Origin: Neorhizobium sp. NCHU2750
GTDB taxonomy: Bacteria; Pseudomonadota; Alphaproteobacteria; Rhizobiales; Rhizobiaceae
DNA length: 64,000 bases
Direction of reading: 5' to 3'
NCBI RefSeq assembly: GCF_003597675.1
Contig: NZ_CP030827.1
Location: 186,001 to 250,000 of the forward strand
A program made the position numbers and the translations under genes. This document shows positions 1 through 8,481 of this stretch, one piece after another; position 1 is the stretch's first letter, and every line of letters starts with the position of its first letter. The notes under the pieces were generated by a model, which saw only the letters and a program-made list of their open reading frames with translations, was not told the DNA's origin and searched no databases.

Positions 1-81
1 CATTTTCTCGCTGCTTTCCGGCAGGCCTGGAACGGCATGCCACCTTGCTGGATCTGTTGGAGTTGTTGTCAAAACGAAGAA

Positions 82-107
82 GGAAGCCCTCCGGGTGGAG
101 GGCTTCC
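82..107 (-). terminator. Rho-independent terminator of the DHDPS-family gene
   Basis: An 11-bp perfect stem (GGAAGCCCTCC / GGAGGGCTTCC) with a GGGT loop lies 14 bp past the stop codon of the minus-strand aldolase gene. On the minus strand it is followed by a T-rich tract (TTCTTCGTTTT). This is the classical intrinsic terminator layout. Confidence 0.8.
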
Positions 108-121
108 TGTATCTGGAGGCG

Positions 122-1084
122 TTAGGCCTTGTAGGTCTGGACCGCGCCGGGGAGCTTGCTCCAGTCGGCATACCATTTGTCGAACAGAGCGAGCTGGGCT
201 TCGACATAGCCGCGCTGGCTGTCGGAGAGCACGTCGGTCTCGATGAAATTGAGCGTGAACTCCTTGTTCCCCTTCAGCACCATCATGTGCTTGAAGTAGA
301 GAACCAGGTCCGGGCCTTCGTCGAAGGAGGAGAGTACGCCGAGTGCCGCTTCGAGTTCGAGCGCGCGGGCACGGGCATCGGCATCGCCCTTGGCGGCAGC
401 CTCTGCGAGATTGCAAAGATGCAGCACTTCCTTCGGCAGCACATTGCCGATGCCGGTGATGGCGCCGGTGGCGCCGCAATTGACATAGCCGTGGAAGACC
501 GCCGTATCGACGCCGATCATCAGCGTCACGTCGTCATCACGGCTGGTGATGTTTTCCGCCGCATAGCGCATGTCGGCCGGGCCGCCGAATTCCTTGAAGC
601 CGACGAGGTTCAGATGTTCGGCGCGCAGCGCGAAGAAAAGGTCGGCGCGGGTGGCAAAGCCGTAATAGGGGCTGTTGTAGATGACTGCCGGAAGGTTTGG
701 GGCAGCAGACAGGATCGCCTTGAAATGCGCCTTCTGGGCGGAGATCACCGAACCGCGGGAAAGGACGCGCGGAATGACCATCAGGCCGCTTGCGCCAACC
801 TTTTGGGCATGCGCGGCAAGTGCCACGGCGGAAGCGGAGTTGATCGCGCCGGTGCCGACGATGACCGGAATGCCGGCCTTGACCAGGCGCTCGACGCCTT
901 CCATGCGCTCAGCATCCGTCAAAAGCGGCCAGTCGCCCATCGAGCCGCAGTAGATGACGGCGGACATGCCGGCAGCGATCAGTTCCTTGCCCTTGGCGAC
1001 CAGAGCGTCGAAATCAGGCGTGCGATCAGCCTTGCAGGGGGTCATCAGCGCCGGCATGACGCCGGAGAAAATATTGGCTTTCAT
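122..1084 (-). CDS. Dihydrodipicolinate synthase/N-acetylneuraminate lyase family protein
   Basis: A 320-residue class I aldolase of the DapA/NanA superfamily. It shows the phosphate/carboxylate loop equivalent GSMGD (about 47-51), the YNSPYYG tyrosine motif (136-142) and the Schiff-base lysine in VGFKEFGG (K164). I start at the ATG at 1084; the longer frame begins in the leader. The divergence from DapA (GSMGD instead of GTTGE) and the adjacent FCD-type GntR regulator point to a catabolic enzyme acting on a keto-acid. The 1-pyrroline-4-hydroxy-2-carboxylate deaminase of hydroxyproline breakdown is one candidate. The substrate is inferred, not shown; the rest of any operon would lie left of the window. 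Confidence 0.85.
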   Translation of the reverse strand: MKANIFSGVMPALMTPCKADRTPDFDALVAKGKELIAAGMSAVIYCGSMGDWPLLTDAERMEGVERLVKAGIPVIVGTGAINSASAVALAAHAQKVGASGLMVIPRVLSRGSVISAQKAHFKAILSAAPNLPAVIYNSPYYGFATRADLFFALRAEHLNLVGFKEFGGPADMRYAAENITSRDDDVTLMIGVDTAVFHGYVNCGATGAITGIGNVLPKEVLHLCNLAEAAAKGDADARARALELEAALGVLSSFDEGPDLVLYFKHMMVLKGNKEFTLNFIETDVLSDSQRGYVEAQLALFDKWYADWSKLPGAVQTYKA

Positions 1085-1162
1085 AGTATGCTTCCTTGAT
1101 ATCCGAACGGCCGGCAGAGACGATCCCGGCTTCTGGAAACGGAGCATACTCCTTCAATTTTC

Positions 1163-1174
1163 TTTGTCGACAAA
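1163..1174. promoter_or_regulatory. Candidate GntR/FCD operator upstream of the aldolase gene
   Basis: The 12-bp perfect palindrome TTTGTCGACAAA lies about 80 bp upstream of the aldolase start. The same core TTGTCGACA recurs just upstream of the regulator gene at 1906. FCD-subfamily GntR repressors typically bind short palindromes of the form T-x-GT-N-AC-x-A. Binding is inferred from symmetry and recurrence. Confidence 0.5.
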
Positions 1175-1188
1175 AAAAATACAAGATA

Positions 1189-1893
1189 TCAAAGATCAAT
1201 ATCGACGCGATCGTTGCGTGTCAGAAGCCGGCCGATCTGCTCGACGATCTGCTCGCCATGCGCCTTGCCGAGACGGTCTGCGGCGGCCACGTCGCGGGCT
1301 TTGACGGCAGCGATGATCTCCTCGTGTTCCTCGACGAAACGCGGTGGAAGGCGATCATTGTAGGATTGGTAATAGAGGCGCAGCATGCGCCGGCCTTCAC
1401 CGAGCAGGCGGTCGAAGAATGTGTTGTAGTAGTTGTTGCGCCCGGCGGCTGCGATCGCGGAATGCAGGGCGGCATTTGTGGCGATCATGGCAAGCGCGTC
1501 CTGCGCCCTGACGGCCTCGGCAAACGCCTCATGATGTTCCCAGATGATCGCGAGATCCTCCTCGCGGTGATGCTGTGCGGCAAGTCTTGTCGTGACGCGG
1601 TACATCAACACCAGTGCGTCGAAATAGGCGGGCATGCCGAGGAAATCGATATTCGACACCATGGTCGAGCGGTTAGGCAGCGTCTCGATCAACCCTTCGC
1701 CGGCAAGCCGCACGAGCGCCTCGCGGATCGGCGTGCGCGACATGCCGAACCGTGCCGCAAGCTGTACCTCATCGATCGCGCTTCCCGGTGCAAGCTTCAG
1801 ATCGAGGATCTCGTCCCGCAGGAGGTCATAGACCAGCCGCACGCCGGACCCGCGCTTGCGCTCCGCAATCTGGTTGGTTTCTGGATCTGTCAT
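1189..1893 (-). CDS. GntR-family transcriptional regulator, FCD subfamily
   Basis: A 234-residue regulator. The N-terminal winged helix-turn-helix (about residues 12-78) contains the typical SRTPIREALVRL recognition helix. The C-terminal FCD ligand-binding domain has conserved acidic/histidine positions (LHSAIAAAGRN and the final H of GKAHGEQI). The ATG at 1893 is preferred over an upstream GTG because GGGAG sits 5 nt upstream. It is encoded immediately upstream of, and in the same direction as, the aldolase gene, so it probably controls that gene and itself through the TTGTCGACA sites at 1163 and 1906. Confidence 0.9.
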   Translation of the reverse strand: MTDPETNQIAERKRGSGVRLVYDLLRDEILDLKLAPGSAIDEVQLAARFGMSRTPIREALVRLAGEGLIETLPNRSTMVSNIDFLGMPAYFDALVLMYRVTTRLAAQHHREEDLAIIWEHHEAFAEAVRAQDALAMIATNAALHSAIAAAGRNNYYNTFFDRLLGEGRRMLRLYYQSYNDRLPPRFVEEHEEIIAAVKARDVAAADRLGKAHGEQIVEQIGRLLTRNDRVDIDL

Positions 1894-1905
1894 GCTGGCT
1901 CCCAC

Positions 1906-1915
1906 TTGTCGACAT
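1906..1915. promoter_or_regulatory. Candidate autoregulatory operator of the GntR gene
   Basis: TTGTCGACAT lies 13 bp upstream of the GntR start codon. It shares TTGTCGACA with the perfect palindrome at 1163-1174. Its position overlapping the 5' leader fits autorepression; this is inferred. Confidence 0.45.
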
Positions 1916-2069
1916 GATGTACCACGTCTCTAACCTATGGAGGCAATACAGTCTGCCTGATATTCAGGCCGATACAGAAGCTTTGCACATCATATAGGGC
2001 CAGATGGCACGGGCACGCGGGCCCAATCTTCGGATGCCTCGGGTTGCTGCGGATGTTGAAAAGGCAAGA

Positions 2070-3275
2070 TCATCCATGATTATTGGCCAGCCGATTGGTC
2101 GGATCGCTGTTGCGGAACGCATCGCGGCCGCCGCCGACGGCCCTGTTATCGTCCACGGTGTTGTTCTGCGCCATGTCCAGCGAAGTCAGGGCGCTGCCGA
2201 AGGGATGGCTCGGATCGGTAAAGCAGTAGGACCTGTTGCCATTGCGCGAATTGAGCCACACGGCCGGATCCTGGCTGCCGTTCATGACGAATGTATTGCC
2301 TTCGATCCGGTTGAACTGGGGCGCCTGATGGCGGATCGTGCCGCCCTCGCCGCAGTTGCGATATACGAATATGCCGCCATTCGATGCCCTCTCGAATGTA
2401 TTGCCGGTGATTGTATTGTGGGCGGAGCCATCAATGGCAATTTGTTCGCGGCCATTGGTGCTGAGGTCGAACGTATTGTCGGTGATGTTGGCGCCAGCCG
2501 ATTCCGCATCGAGGTAGACGGCCACGCTGGAGCTCGTCCCCGTAAACCGCGAGTTCGACAGGGTGACGTTGGTAACTCCGGGGCTGACGTAAAACGGCAC
2601 TCCGCCCGAACCGGCGAAGCGGATATTGTCAAAGGTGATGCCGCTTGGCGCAGAAGTCTGTGCGAAGGCCGTATGATCTGCATTGAGTGAAGACTGCTTG
2701 ACAGGCTGCGCCTCGCCGTTGCGGCCGAGACCGTAGATCCGCACGCCATTGGCGATCTGGCAGTTTCTCACCGTCACGCCGACCGGCCTGCTCCAGGTGC
2801 CGCCGGCATTGCGCGAGCGAACGACCACGGAATCCTTGTCACCTTTGGATGCGGTTCCCTCAAGCCGCCCGCCGTTGCAATCGAGGCTGCTGCCGCTTGA
2901 CGCGCTTCCTTCGAAGACAACCTGGCGCGTCACCACCGACCGGGCCGGCAGCTTGGTGCTGCAGGCCAGCTTGACGGGGGAGGGGTCGGATGAGGCGGGT
3001 GTCAGAAGCTGCTGGACGATATCGCTCGAGCAGGTGTCAGCTGGAGAGGTCGATGCGACCGGCGCCGGTTTGGATACTGGTGCTGCTGTCGCCTGAGCCG
3101 GAGGTTGCCGGACTGGCGATTGAGCAGGCAAAGCCCCGGCTCTGCCCGTACCGTAACCTGGCTGAAAAAGACTTTGTTGCAAGTCGGACGTCAGAGGAGC
3201 GAGATCGCTTTGGCAGGCTGTCAGCAATATGACTGACGCCATGGCCAGCAGATAGGGCGAGTTGGAAAGGCGCAT
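2070..3275 (-). CDS. Right-handed parallel beta-helix lipoprotein
   Basis: A 401-residue protein. It begins with a lipoprotein signal peptide (lipobox LTAC, acylated Cys21), followed by a Pro/Ala/Ser-rich linker to about residue 90. A repeat region then carries periodic NxxxxNxF-type turns (for example ITDNTFDLS, ITGNTFERA and IEGNTFVMN) that define a pectate-lyase-like parallel beta helix. Such proteins act on or bind polysaccharides at the cell surface, but no catalytic signature is clear. The ATG at 3275 has AGGGGA upstream; an earlier in-frame start would precede the signal peptide by 12 residues. It is the last core gene before the island remnants. Confidence 0.8.
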   Translation of the reverse strand: MRLSNSPYLLAMASVILLTACQSDLAPLTSDLQQSLFQPGYGTGRAGALPAQSPVRQPPAQATAAPVSKPAPVASTSPADTCSSDIVQQLLTPASSDPSPVKLACSTKLPARSVVTRQVVFEGSASSGSSLDCNGGRLEGTASKGDKDSVVVRSRNAGGTWSRPVGVTVRNCQIANGVRIYGLGRNGEAQPVKQSSLNADHTAFAQTSAPSGITFDNIRFAGSGGVPFYVSPGVTNVTLSNSRFTGTSSSVAVYLDAESAGANITDNTFDLSTNGREQIAIDGSAHNTITGNTFERASNGGIFVYRNCGEGGTIRHQAPQFNRIEGNTFVMNGSQDPAVWLNSRNGNRSYCFTDPSHPFGSALTSLDMAQNNTVDDNRAVGGGRDAFRNSDPTNRLANNHG

Positions 3276-3506
3276 TCTGGTTCCCCTCGTCGTGTCCTGG
3301 TAAGTGCTCAAGGGAAGCTAGCTACCATATGTTAACCATTTATTTCCCGTGCATCGGGGCGCGTCCTCAATCGGAGCGTGATTGCGCGCCATCGGAAATA
3401 TAAAGCCGCGATGAGGTAGGCGGCGACCGATGGCCTGTGGCCTGGTGCCGAGAACAATACCGGAATGATTTCGTCATCAACGCTGGTAATGACGAACTGG
3501 ATAGGG

Positions 3507-3540
3507 GAATGGTGCCTGAAGGCGGACTTTCAGTCCGGGT
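3507..3540. repeat. Degenerate tRNA-Phe attachment half of an older island
   Basis: Aligning this stretch with the left att copy at 4875-4935 gives ggtgcc-g-aggcgga followed directly by -tttca-tccgg. This equals the att sequence with a 20-21 bp internal deletion between two GCGGA repeats plus a few substitutions. About 60 bp downstream both loci also share CAAATCAATCACTT (3595 and 4990). I read it as the left boundary of an earlier insertion at the same tRNA-Phe site. Confidence 0.5.
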
Positions 3541-3742
3541 CAAATGGTGAAGGCGTTGCGCCCTAAAGCAGGACCCGCGTCAAGCCATGCGGCTCAAATC
3601 AATCACTTGGCTCTCCTTTGTCATGCAGACATGAACCGAATCTGACGTCGGGAGGACGCGAGCACGCTTTCGACAGCCGGCTTCACCAGATGATGCAAGC
3701 CAAATCGGCAGCGCCGCTGGCCAGCGGCCGCAGGACGTGCGC

Positions 3743-3859
3743 ACGAGCGGGGCGCGACCATTTCCCGAAGTGCAGCTGCAACGGCTTCAGCAGCTCAGCT
3801 GCGACAAGGTTCTGAGCGACCCGGCGAACACCAAATTCCGATCGCACAAAATTGAGTAA
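3743..3859 (+). pseudogene. Deletion scar: HTH-gene start fused to integrase-gene end
   Basis: The first 26 codons match the start of the intact HTH gene at 5116 (TSGARPFPEVQLQRLQQLSCDKVLSD against MSGVRPFRDVKLQWLQQL...). The ATG has become ACG. The last 12 codons match the end of the intact integrase at 7790 (PANTKFRSHKIE against PTNAKFQSSQN). The fusion is in frame at a short shared GCGAC/TCGAC sequence. The 140 bp that follow match the region between the intact integrase and tRNA-Ser copy 2. This is the residue of an internal deletion of about 2.5 kb in an older copy of the same cassette. Confidence 0.75.
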
Positions 3860-4002
3860 CGCATGACTTTCCTCCACTTTCTTGAGGAAAGGGCAGCAAT
3901 CTTGAACATTTCCATAAATATCGGTTGATCCTGCAAATTCGTCAGTATATATCGCGGCCGTTCCAACGTCCTTGGGTCCGCAGCGACTCAAGACATCCTG
4001 AA

Positions 4003-4091
4003 GGACAGGTGGCCGAGTGGTTTAAGGCGCACGCCTGGAACGCGTGTGTACGTGAAAGCGTACCGTGGGTTCGAATCCACCTTGTCCGCCA
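4003..4091 (+). tRNA. tRNA-Ser(GGA), copy 1, with a damaged T arm
   Basis: A complete tRNA-Ser with GGA anticodon, long variable arm and encoded CCA. It is 89 nt instead of the 90 nt of copy 2 at 7939. The missing base is one C in the 3' strand of the T stem (GTGGG-TTCGAAT-CCAC instead of CCCAC), which shortens the stem and probably cripples the RNA. The 5' flank is a diverged copy of the flank of copy 2. Best treated as a tRNA pseudogene. Confidence 0.8.
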
Positions 4092-4333
4092 TTATTTTAA
4101 GGAATTTCGGCGGCTTACGGCTATGAGTCCTGGACAATCTTGTTTCGTTCGAAATTTCTCATTCTCTGGTCAGATCAACCTCCGAGAGATAAGTCACGCT
4201 GGCCTTGCCTTCAGATTTTATGCAGCTTTGGGTGTCCTCCAGCTGCTTTTGAGGCGCTACATGAATTTGGCCCAGCGTTCGCTGGAATTTTCCGGGGTTA
4301 GAACTCAGATCGGCGAGGATGCCGATTAATCGG

Positions 4334-4693
4334 TCATAAGCGAAATCGGCACTTTGTTGCCGATTGCCCTATGTGGCCGAAACTTGCCATTGAAACTCTC
4401 AATGTAGCTGCTGTTGATCGGCTCAGTCGATTCCGTCTTCGCCTCATCGTCGAAGACGTTTGTCGCCGCGCAAGAAGTCGGCCTTTCCACTGTTTGATTT
4501 GGTTGGCGTGCATGTCGAGCTGCCGGGACAAATCCATCGCCGCCTGCTTGCCTCTAATCGCGGCGAGTGCGACCTCTGCCTTGAAAGCCGGGCAATGGGG
4601 CCGGCGGCGCGGTTTTGTCACGGCATCTAAGCCGAAGCTAGGTGGAAATTCTCCTTGTCCCTGCTGTAGCAGATTTCCCGGGGTACTGCTCAC
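4334..4693 (-). pseudogene. IS3-family OrfA remnant
   Basis: The minus-strand translation contains CPAFKAEVALAAIRG and LDMHANQIKQWKGRLL, the helix-turn-helix signature of IS3-family OrfA transposase subunits. The remainder (KRRRNRLSRS-like tail) is degraded and no OrfB follows. The rest of 4092-4880 shows no recognisable gene and is treated as decayed mobile DNA between the two island left ends. Confidence 0.5.
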
Positions 4694-4880
4694 CGCTGCA
4701 TGTTCGGGGATCAGGTAATCGACGGCACGGAAGTGTCGAAAAAATCACGGTGATATTTCGGCGAATTTCCCTATTGCCCAAGCTCCGGTATCAAAGCAGC
4801 GATCGGCGATAAGAATGTCGAAAATCAAGCCGCCGAGCGTTAAGAAGCGATCGCAAAAGATCAACCATTTCAAGGGAATA

Positions 4881-4931
4881 AATGGTGCCCGGAGGCGGAT
4901 TTGAACCACCGACACGCGGATTTTCAATCCG
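4881..4931. repeat. Left attachment site (tRNA-Phe 3' part)
   Basis: 51 bp identical to 45589-45639. It covers CCA, acceptor 3' strand, T arm, variable loop and anticodon arm of tRNA-Phe in minus orientation, and stops being identical at GGTCGC versus GCTGCTC. No 5' half of the tRNA is present here, so this is the half displaced by island integration. Confidence 0.9.
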
Positions 4932-5115
4932 GTCGCAACTTTAGGCTTGCAGTGGGTTGCGAGCGAAAAAGTGTCAAGTGCCTAGTAACAAATCAATCAC
5001 TTATCGCATGTTTGTCAAACCCCTTTGAGCGACTTCTGGAACTGTTCAAGCGGCCGTCATTTGCGGAACAACGTCTACTCGTCAGATTGTCGGATTCTGG
5101 TCCTGGGAGGCGTGC

Positions 5116-5877
5116 ATGAGCGGGGTGCGGCCATTTCGGGATGTGAAGCTGCAATGGCTTCAGCAATTGAGCTGCGACAAGGATCTGAGCGACAACGCGC
5201 GGTCCGTGGCGCTCTATATCGTCACCACGCATTTGAACGGCCACACCGAGAAGGCGTGGCCGTCCTATCAAACGATTGCCGACGCGACCGGCAAGAGCGT
5301 CAAGACCATTCAGCGCGTCATCCGTGAGCTTGAGACCAGTGGCTGGTTCGAGATCCGGCGCGGAAATGGCATCAGGCACAACACGGAATATTGCCCCTCT
5401 GCGGTATCGATTTTACGCGCATCGGACGCCCGCGAAAAGACGGACAAAGTTGTCACCCTTTACCCAGGCGAAGGCGGTCAAAATCGTCCGGCAAGGCGGT
5501 CAGATGTGTCCGGCGAAGGGGGACAGATATGTCCACCAAACCCAGAGAAAGAAAAAATATATAAACCTAACCCGCGCGAGGACGCTCCGCCGCGCGTCGA
5601 GACGCGGCGAGCCGTCCCGCTCGTTTTCGTGGCCGAGACCAAGACGAAGCAGGTCGAGCAGTGGTGCGCCTGGCTCCGTCGCCATGGCTTTCCGTCGCTT
5701 GAAGCTCTCGGCATTCGGACGGTGAAAACCGGTCAGCCAGGTTATGCTCTGCCGGGCTACTGGCCACCGGATGAGGCAAGCCCGAGGGCGCTGGAATGGG
5801 TCGCCTTCTTCAGCTGCCGTCGAGACCATATTGCCGATGAACCCGACCGACAGGCCGACCTTCGGAGGGCGTCATGA
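5116..5877 (+). CDS. Helix-turn-helix (HTH_36-type) DNA-binding protein
   Basis: 253 residues. The N-terminal part (about 15-95) reads like a replication-initiator-type winged helix: LSDNARSVALYIV, AWPSYQTIADATG and SVKTIQRVIRELETSGW. A low-complexity polar linker (110-165) and a C-terminal segment with WCAWLRRHGFP and PGYALPGYWPP follow. GGGAGG precedes the ATG by 7 nt. It sits at the left edge of the island, upstream of the P4-type integrase. A truncated copy of its first 26 codons survives at 3743. Its role is unknown; it may control replication or integrase expression. Confidence 0.7.
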   Translation: MSGVRPFRDVKLQWLQQLSCDKDLSDNARSVALYIVTTHLNGHTEKAWPSYQTIADATGKSVKTIQRVIRELETSGWFEIRRGNGIRHNTEYCPSAVSILRASDAREKTDKVVTLYPGEGGQNRPARRSDVSGEGGQICPPNPEKEKIYKPNPREDAPPRVETRRAVPLVFVAETKTKQVEQWCAWLRRHGFPSLEALGIRTVKTGQPGYALPGYWPPDEASPRALEWVAFFSCRRDHIADEPDRQADLRRAS

Positions 5878-6113
5878 CGGCCGGCGAGTGGAAGGGAGCG
5901 AGTGGAAGGGAGCAAGGCGACCCCTGTCATACGGCAAGCCGTGTGACAGGGAATATTGCCGCGGAGAAGGGCCCCTCTGCAGTGACCAGGTGCACGCTCC
6001 GATCGCACGAGGCGTTCTTCACGGTCAAGTTGGCGCTAGGAGATAACCGACCGATCGCAAGCGTGTGTGACAACAAAAGTGGAACGTTTTCTAGCTCACA
6101 AGTTGGACTATAA
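5874..6113 (+). CDS. Small hypothetical protein overlapping the HTH gene
   Basis: A 79-codon frame whose ATG overlaps the stop of the HTH gene (ATGA), an arrangement usual for translational coupling. The protein (MTAGEWKGASGREQGD...) has no recognisable domain, and its composition does not prove coding. It may be spurious. Confidence 0.25.
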   Translation: MTAGEWKGASGREQGDPCHTASRVTGNIAAEKGPSAVTRCTLRSHEAFFTVKLALGDNRPIASVCDNKSGTFSSSQVGL

Positions 6114-6329
6114 GCTGCGCGAAATGCTCTCTCTGGCGAAAATACTGGAAAAAGTTGAAATAGAAGAAGAAGTGGGGCGAGCCAGGCAATGTGGAGCGTG
6201 GAATGTGTTGATGCGAAGCCTCCACGCAACGGATGTGTCTTGACTAAGACTATGGGAATGACACTGTGACTGAATTGGCAACGTACATTAAACAACGGTC
6301 TTGAAACGTGCCTTTTCAGGGGTGACGTC

Positions 6330-7790
6330 ATGCATCGCAACTACCCGCTCAGCGATCTGCAAGCCCTGCGCATGAAGCCCGGCGATAAGCCGATTTCTGA
6401 TGGCACGGTTTTGGGCCTTTACCTTTTCGCCTCCGCCAAGGAGGGAGCAGGGAAGTGGATATTCCGATATAAGTCCCCGCAAACGGGAAAACGCAGAGAA
6501 ATGGGGTTTGGAGGGTTTCCCTCTGTATCAATCGATGCTGCAAGAAAAAAGGCAGAAGTGGCTCGTGAATGCCTTCGTCGAAGGCTGGATCCACTTGAGG
6601 TCAAAAAGCAGAAAGGGTCCTATTCTGCACAGATGGGGCGCATCCCCACATTCGAAGTTGTGGCCCGTCAGTATCATAGTCAGATCTCAGCCGGGTTCAG
6701 AAGCCAAAAGCACAATGATCAGTGGATTTACACGCTGGAAAAATACGTTTTCCCGATTATCGGAAAAGAGAACCTCGCCACGTTAACGCCGGCGAAATTC
6801 GCGTCGTGCCTGAAGCCGATCTGGCTTGCTAAGCCGGAAACGGCGCGCAGAGTGAAGGAGCGATGCGCGGCGGTTATCCGTTGGGCGCTGGCACACCAAT
6901 ACTTGACGAGCGATCCGATCGCTAACGTCAAGGCATTGCTACCGAGGCAGCCGACAAGGCGAGAGCGAGTTTGCCATTTTCCTGCACTGCCTTGGAGAGC
7001 AATACCCGGATTCATTGGGGGTACGCTACGTTCGGGTGGTGACGATATACATCAAAACATGCTGGAATTGGTCATTCTAACGGCCTGCCGCTCTGGTGAA
7101 ATCCGCAGGATGCAGTGGGACGAAATCGACTTTCACGAGCGGACGTTCACAATTCCGGCGTCGCGTATGAAAGCTAAGGTCGCGCATCGCGTTCCGCTGA
7201 CACCACGAGTGCTGCAGATATTAGAAAACGAGCGGAATAAATCCGCCCTTCGCCAAGGCTTGGTGTTTAAGTCTAGGACAGGCGCAGCTGTCACGGATAT
7301 GGCTTTAACTAAGATCCTTCGCGCAAGCCGCGTCGCAAGCGATACTAAAGCCAGATTTGCGACTACTCACGGGTTCCGGTCAAGCTTTCGCGACTGGGCT
7401 TCGGAAAACGGTCACTCCGGCGAACTCGCAGATCGCACACTTGCCCATAGCCTAAGAAGCGCCGTTGAGGCCGCCTATCACAGGACAGATTTGCTCGAAC
7501 AGCGAAGGATGCTGATGCTGCAATGGGAAAACTATTGCCTCCAAAACGTTCGTTCAGTCGACGAAGATCGCCGCGATGCTGAAGCAAAGCAATTGGACAA
7601 GCTTATTGCCGAGGCCAAGGCGTTTCGGCAGGCTGAAGAAATCCGCGCATACATCTTCGCGGTGGTGGACCGTTGCGATACGAATTCATTCGTCGTTGAC
7701 CACAGAGTGAGGCAATGGGCAAACTGGGCTCTGAGGGAGGTCGATCGGATCGACCCGACGAACGCGAAATTCCAATCCAGCCAAAATTGA
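6330..7790 (+). CDS. P4-type tyrosine recombinase (integrase)
   Basis: 486 residues. An N-terminal DUF4102-like arm-binding domain (WIFRYKSPQTGKRREMGFGG, about 43-62) is followed by the SAM-like core-binding domain and the catalytic domain. Catalytic residues are visible: R254 (TACRSGE), H347 and R350 (TTHGFRSSF), H373 (LAHS) and Y383 (AAYHRTD). P4-type integrases insert DNA at tRNA genes. This one reads toward the tRNA-Ser(GGA) copy 148 bp downstream, and the last codons of a lost sister copy precede the other tRNA-Ser. It looks intact. Confidence 0.9.
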   Translation: MHRNYPLSDLQALRMKPGDKPISDGTVLGLYLFASAKEGAGKWIFRYKSPQTGKRREMGFGGFPSVSIDAARKKAEVARECLRRRLDPLEVKKQKGSYSAQMGRIPTFEVVARQYHSQISAGFRSQKHNDQWIYTLEKYVFPIIGKENLATLTPAKFASCLKPIWLAKPETARRVKERCAAVIRWALAHQYLTSDPIANVKALLPRQPTRRERVCHFPALPWRAIPGFIGGTLRSGGDDIHQNMLELVILTACRSGEIRRMQWDEIDFHERTFTIPASRMKAKVAHRVPLTPRVLQILENERNKSALRQGLVFKSRTGAAVTDMALTKILRASRVASDTKARFATTHGFRSSFRDWASENGHSGELADRTLAHSLRSAVEAAYHRTDLLEQRRMLMLQWENYCLQNVRSVDEDRRDAEAKQLDKLIAEAKAFRQAEEIRAYIFAVVDRCDTNSFVVDHRVRQWANWALREVDRIDPTNAKFQSSQN

Positions 7791-7938
7791 AGAGAATACG
7801 ACGCTCTCCAATCTTTTCTGAGGAAATGGAGGCGATCTTGAACATTTCTAGAAATATCGGTTGATCCTGCAGAATCGGCGGTATATATCGCGGCCGTTCC
7901 AACGTCGTTGGGTCCGAAGCGACTCAATACATCCTGAA

Positions 7939-8028
7939 GGACAGGTGGCCGAGTGGTTTAAGGCGCACGCCTGGAACGCGTGTGTACGTGAAAGCGTACC
8001 GTGGGTTCGAATCCCACCTTGTCCGCCA
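7939..8028 (+). tRNA. tRNA-Ser(GGA), copy 2, intact
   Basis: A 90-nt class II tRNA with 7-bp acceptor stem (GGACAGG/CCTTGTCC region), GGA anticodon (CTGGAAC loop), long variable arm (TGTACGTGAAAGCGTACC), a full 5-bp T stem (GTGGG/CCCAC) and encoded CCA. It differs from copy 1 mainly by one extra C in the T stem. It lies just downstream of the P4-type integrase, whose family uses tRNA genes as targets. Confidence 0.95.
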
Positions 8029-8148
8029 TTTCTCCCAAAAAACCAACATTTTCAATGATATTTCCATACCACGATGAGGGTTGGTGCGCGGATCGTTAAG
8101 TGCGGTGTCTTTGATGCTGAGCCAGCCCGATATCTGGTTTCCACCACG

Positions 8149-8256
8149 ATGCCGTTCAAGCACAAATCCTCCCACCGCCATCATATCAGCAACATGAAAT
8201 TCGTGACGAACTGGTCAGAGTACGAAGCAGGCCTTCGTCGGCGCGGAAGCCTGGCG
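8149..8256 (+). pseudogene. IS5-family transposase, N-terminal fragment
   Basis: MPFKHKSSHRHHISN followed by VTNWSEYEAGLRRRGSL is the characteristic start of an IS5-family transposase. The frame is cut at about 8256, where it joins an IS21 istB sequence. A 22-bp stretch just upstream (8090-8111) recurs with one mismatch at 33288-33309 and is probably the IS end. Confidence 0.65.
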
Positions 8257-8481
8257 TGAAGCTGACAGCAATCCGCGATCAACTCGACAGCCTGCTAGAC
8301 GAGGCCGCTCGCTCGAAAATGACCTTGCGCGAGGCACTGGCGTTCCTGGTGTCACGCGAGATTACACGGCGCGACGAGCGGCGCATCTCCATGTCGAGCA
8401 AACTGGCGCAGTTTCCGTTCGTGCGTGAACTCGACGGCTTTGACTTTGAGGCACAGCCATCGGTGGATCGCGGACAGCTCA

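Noticed and set aside
95..1099. A 334-codon plus-strand frame opposite the DHDPS-family gene
   Set aside because: The minus strand carries the aldolase motifs and terminator; the plus frame has no family features.
3925..4329. A plus-strand frame running through tRNA-Ser copy 1
   Set aside because: It only reads through the tRNA and flank; the same pattern recurs at the other tRNA-Ser copy.
5400..5560. Repeated GGCGGTCA/GGGGGACA-like segments within the HTH gene linker
   Set aside because: They encode a low-complexity polar linker in an open frame and show no regular unit length.
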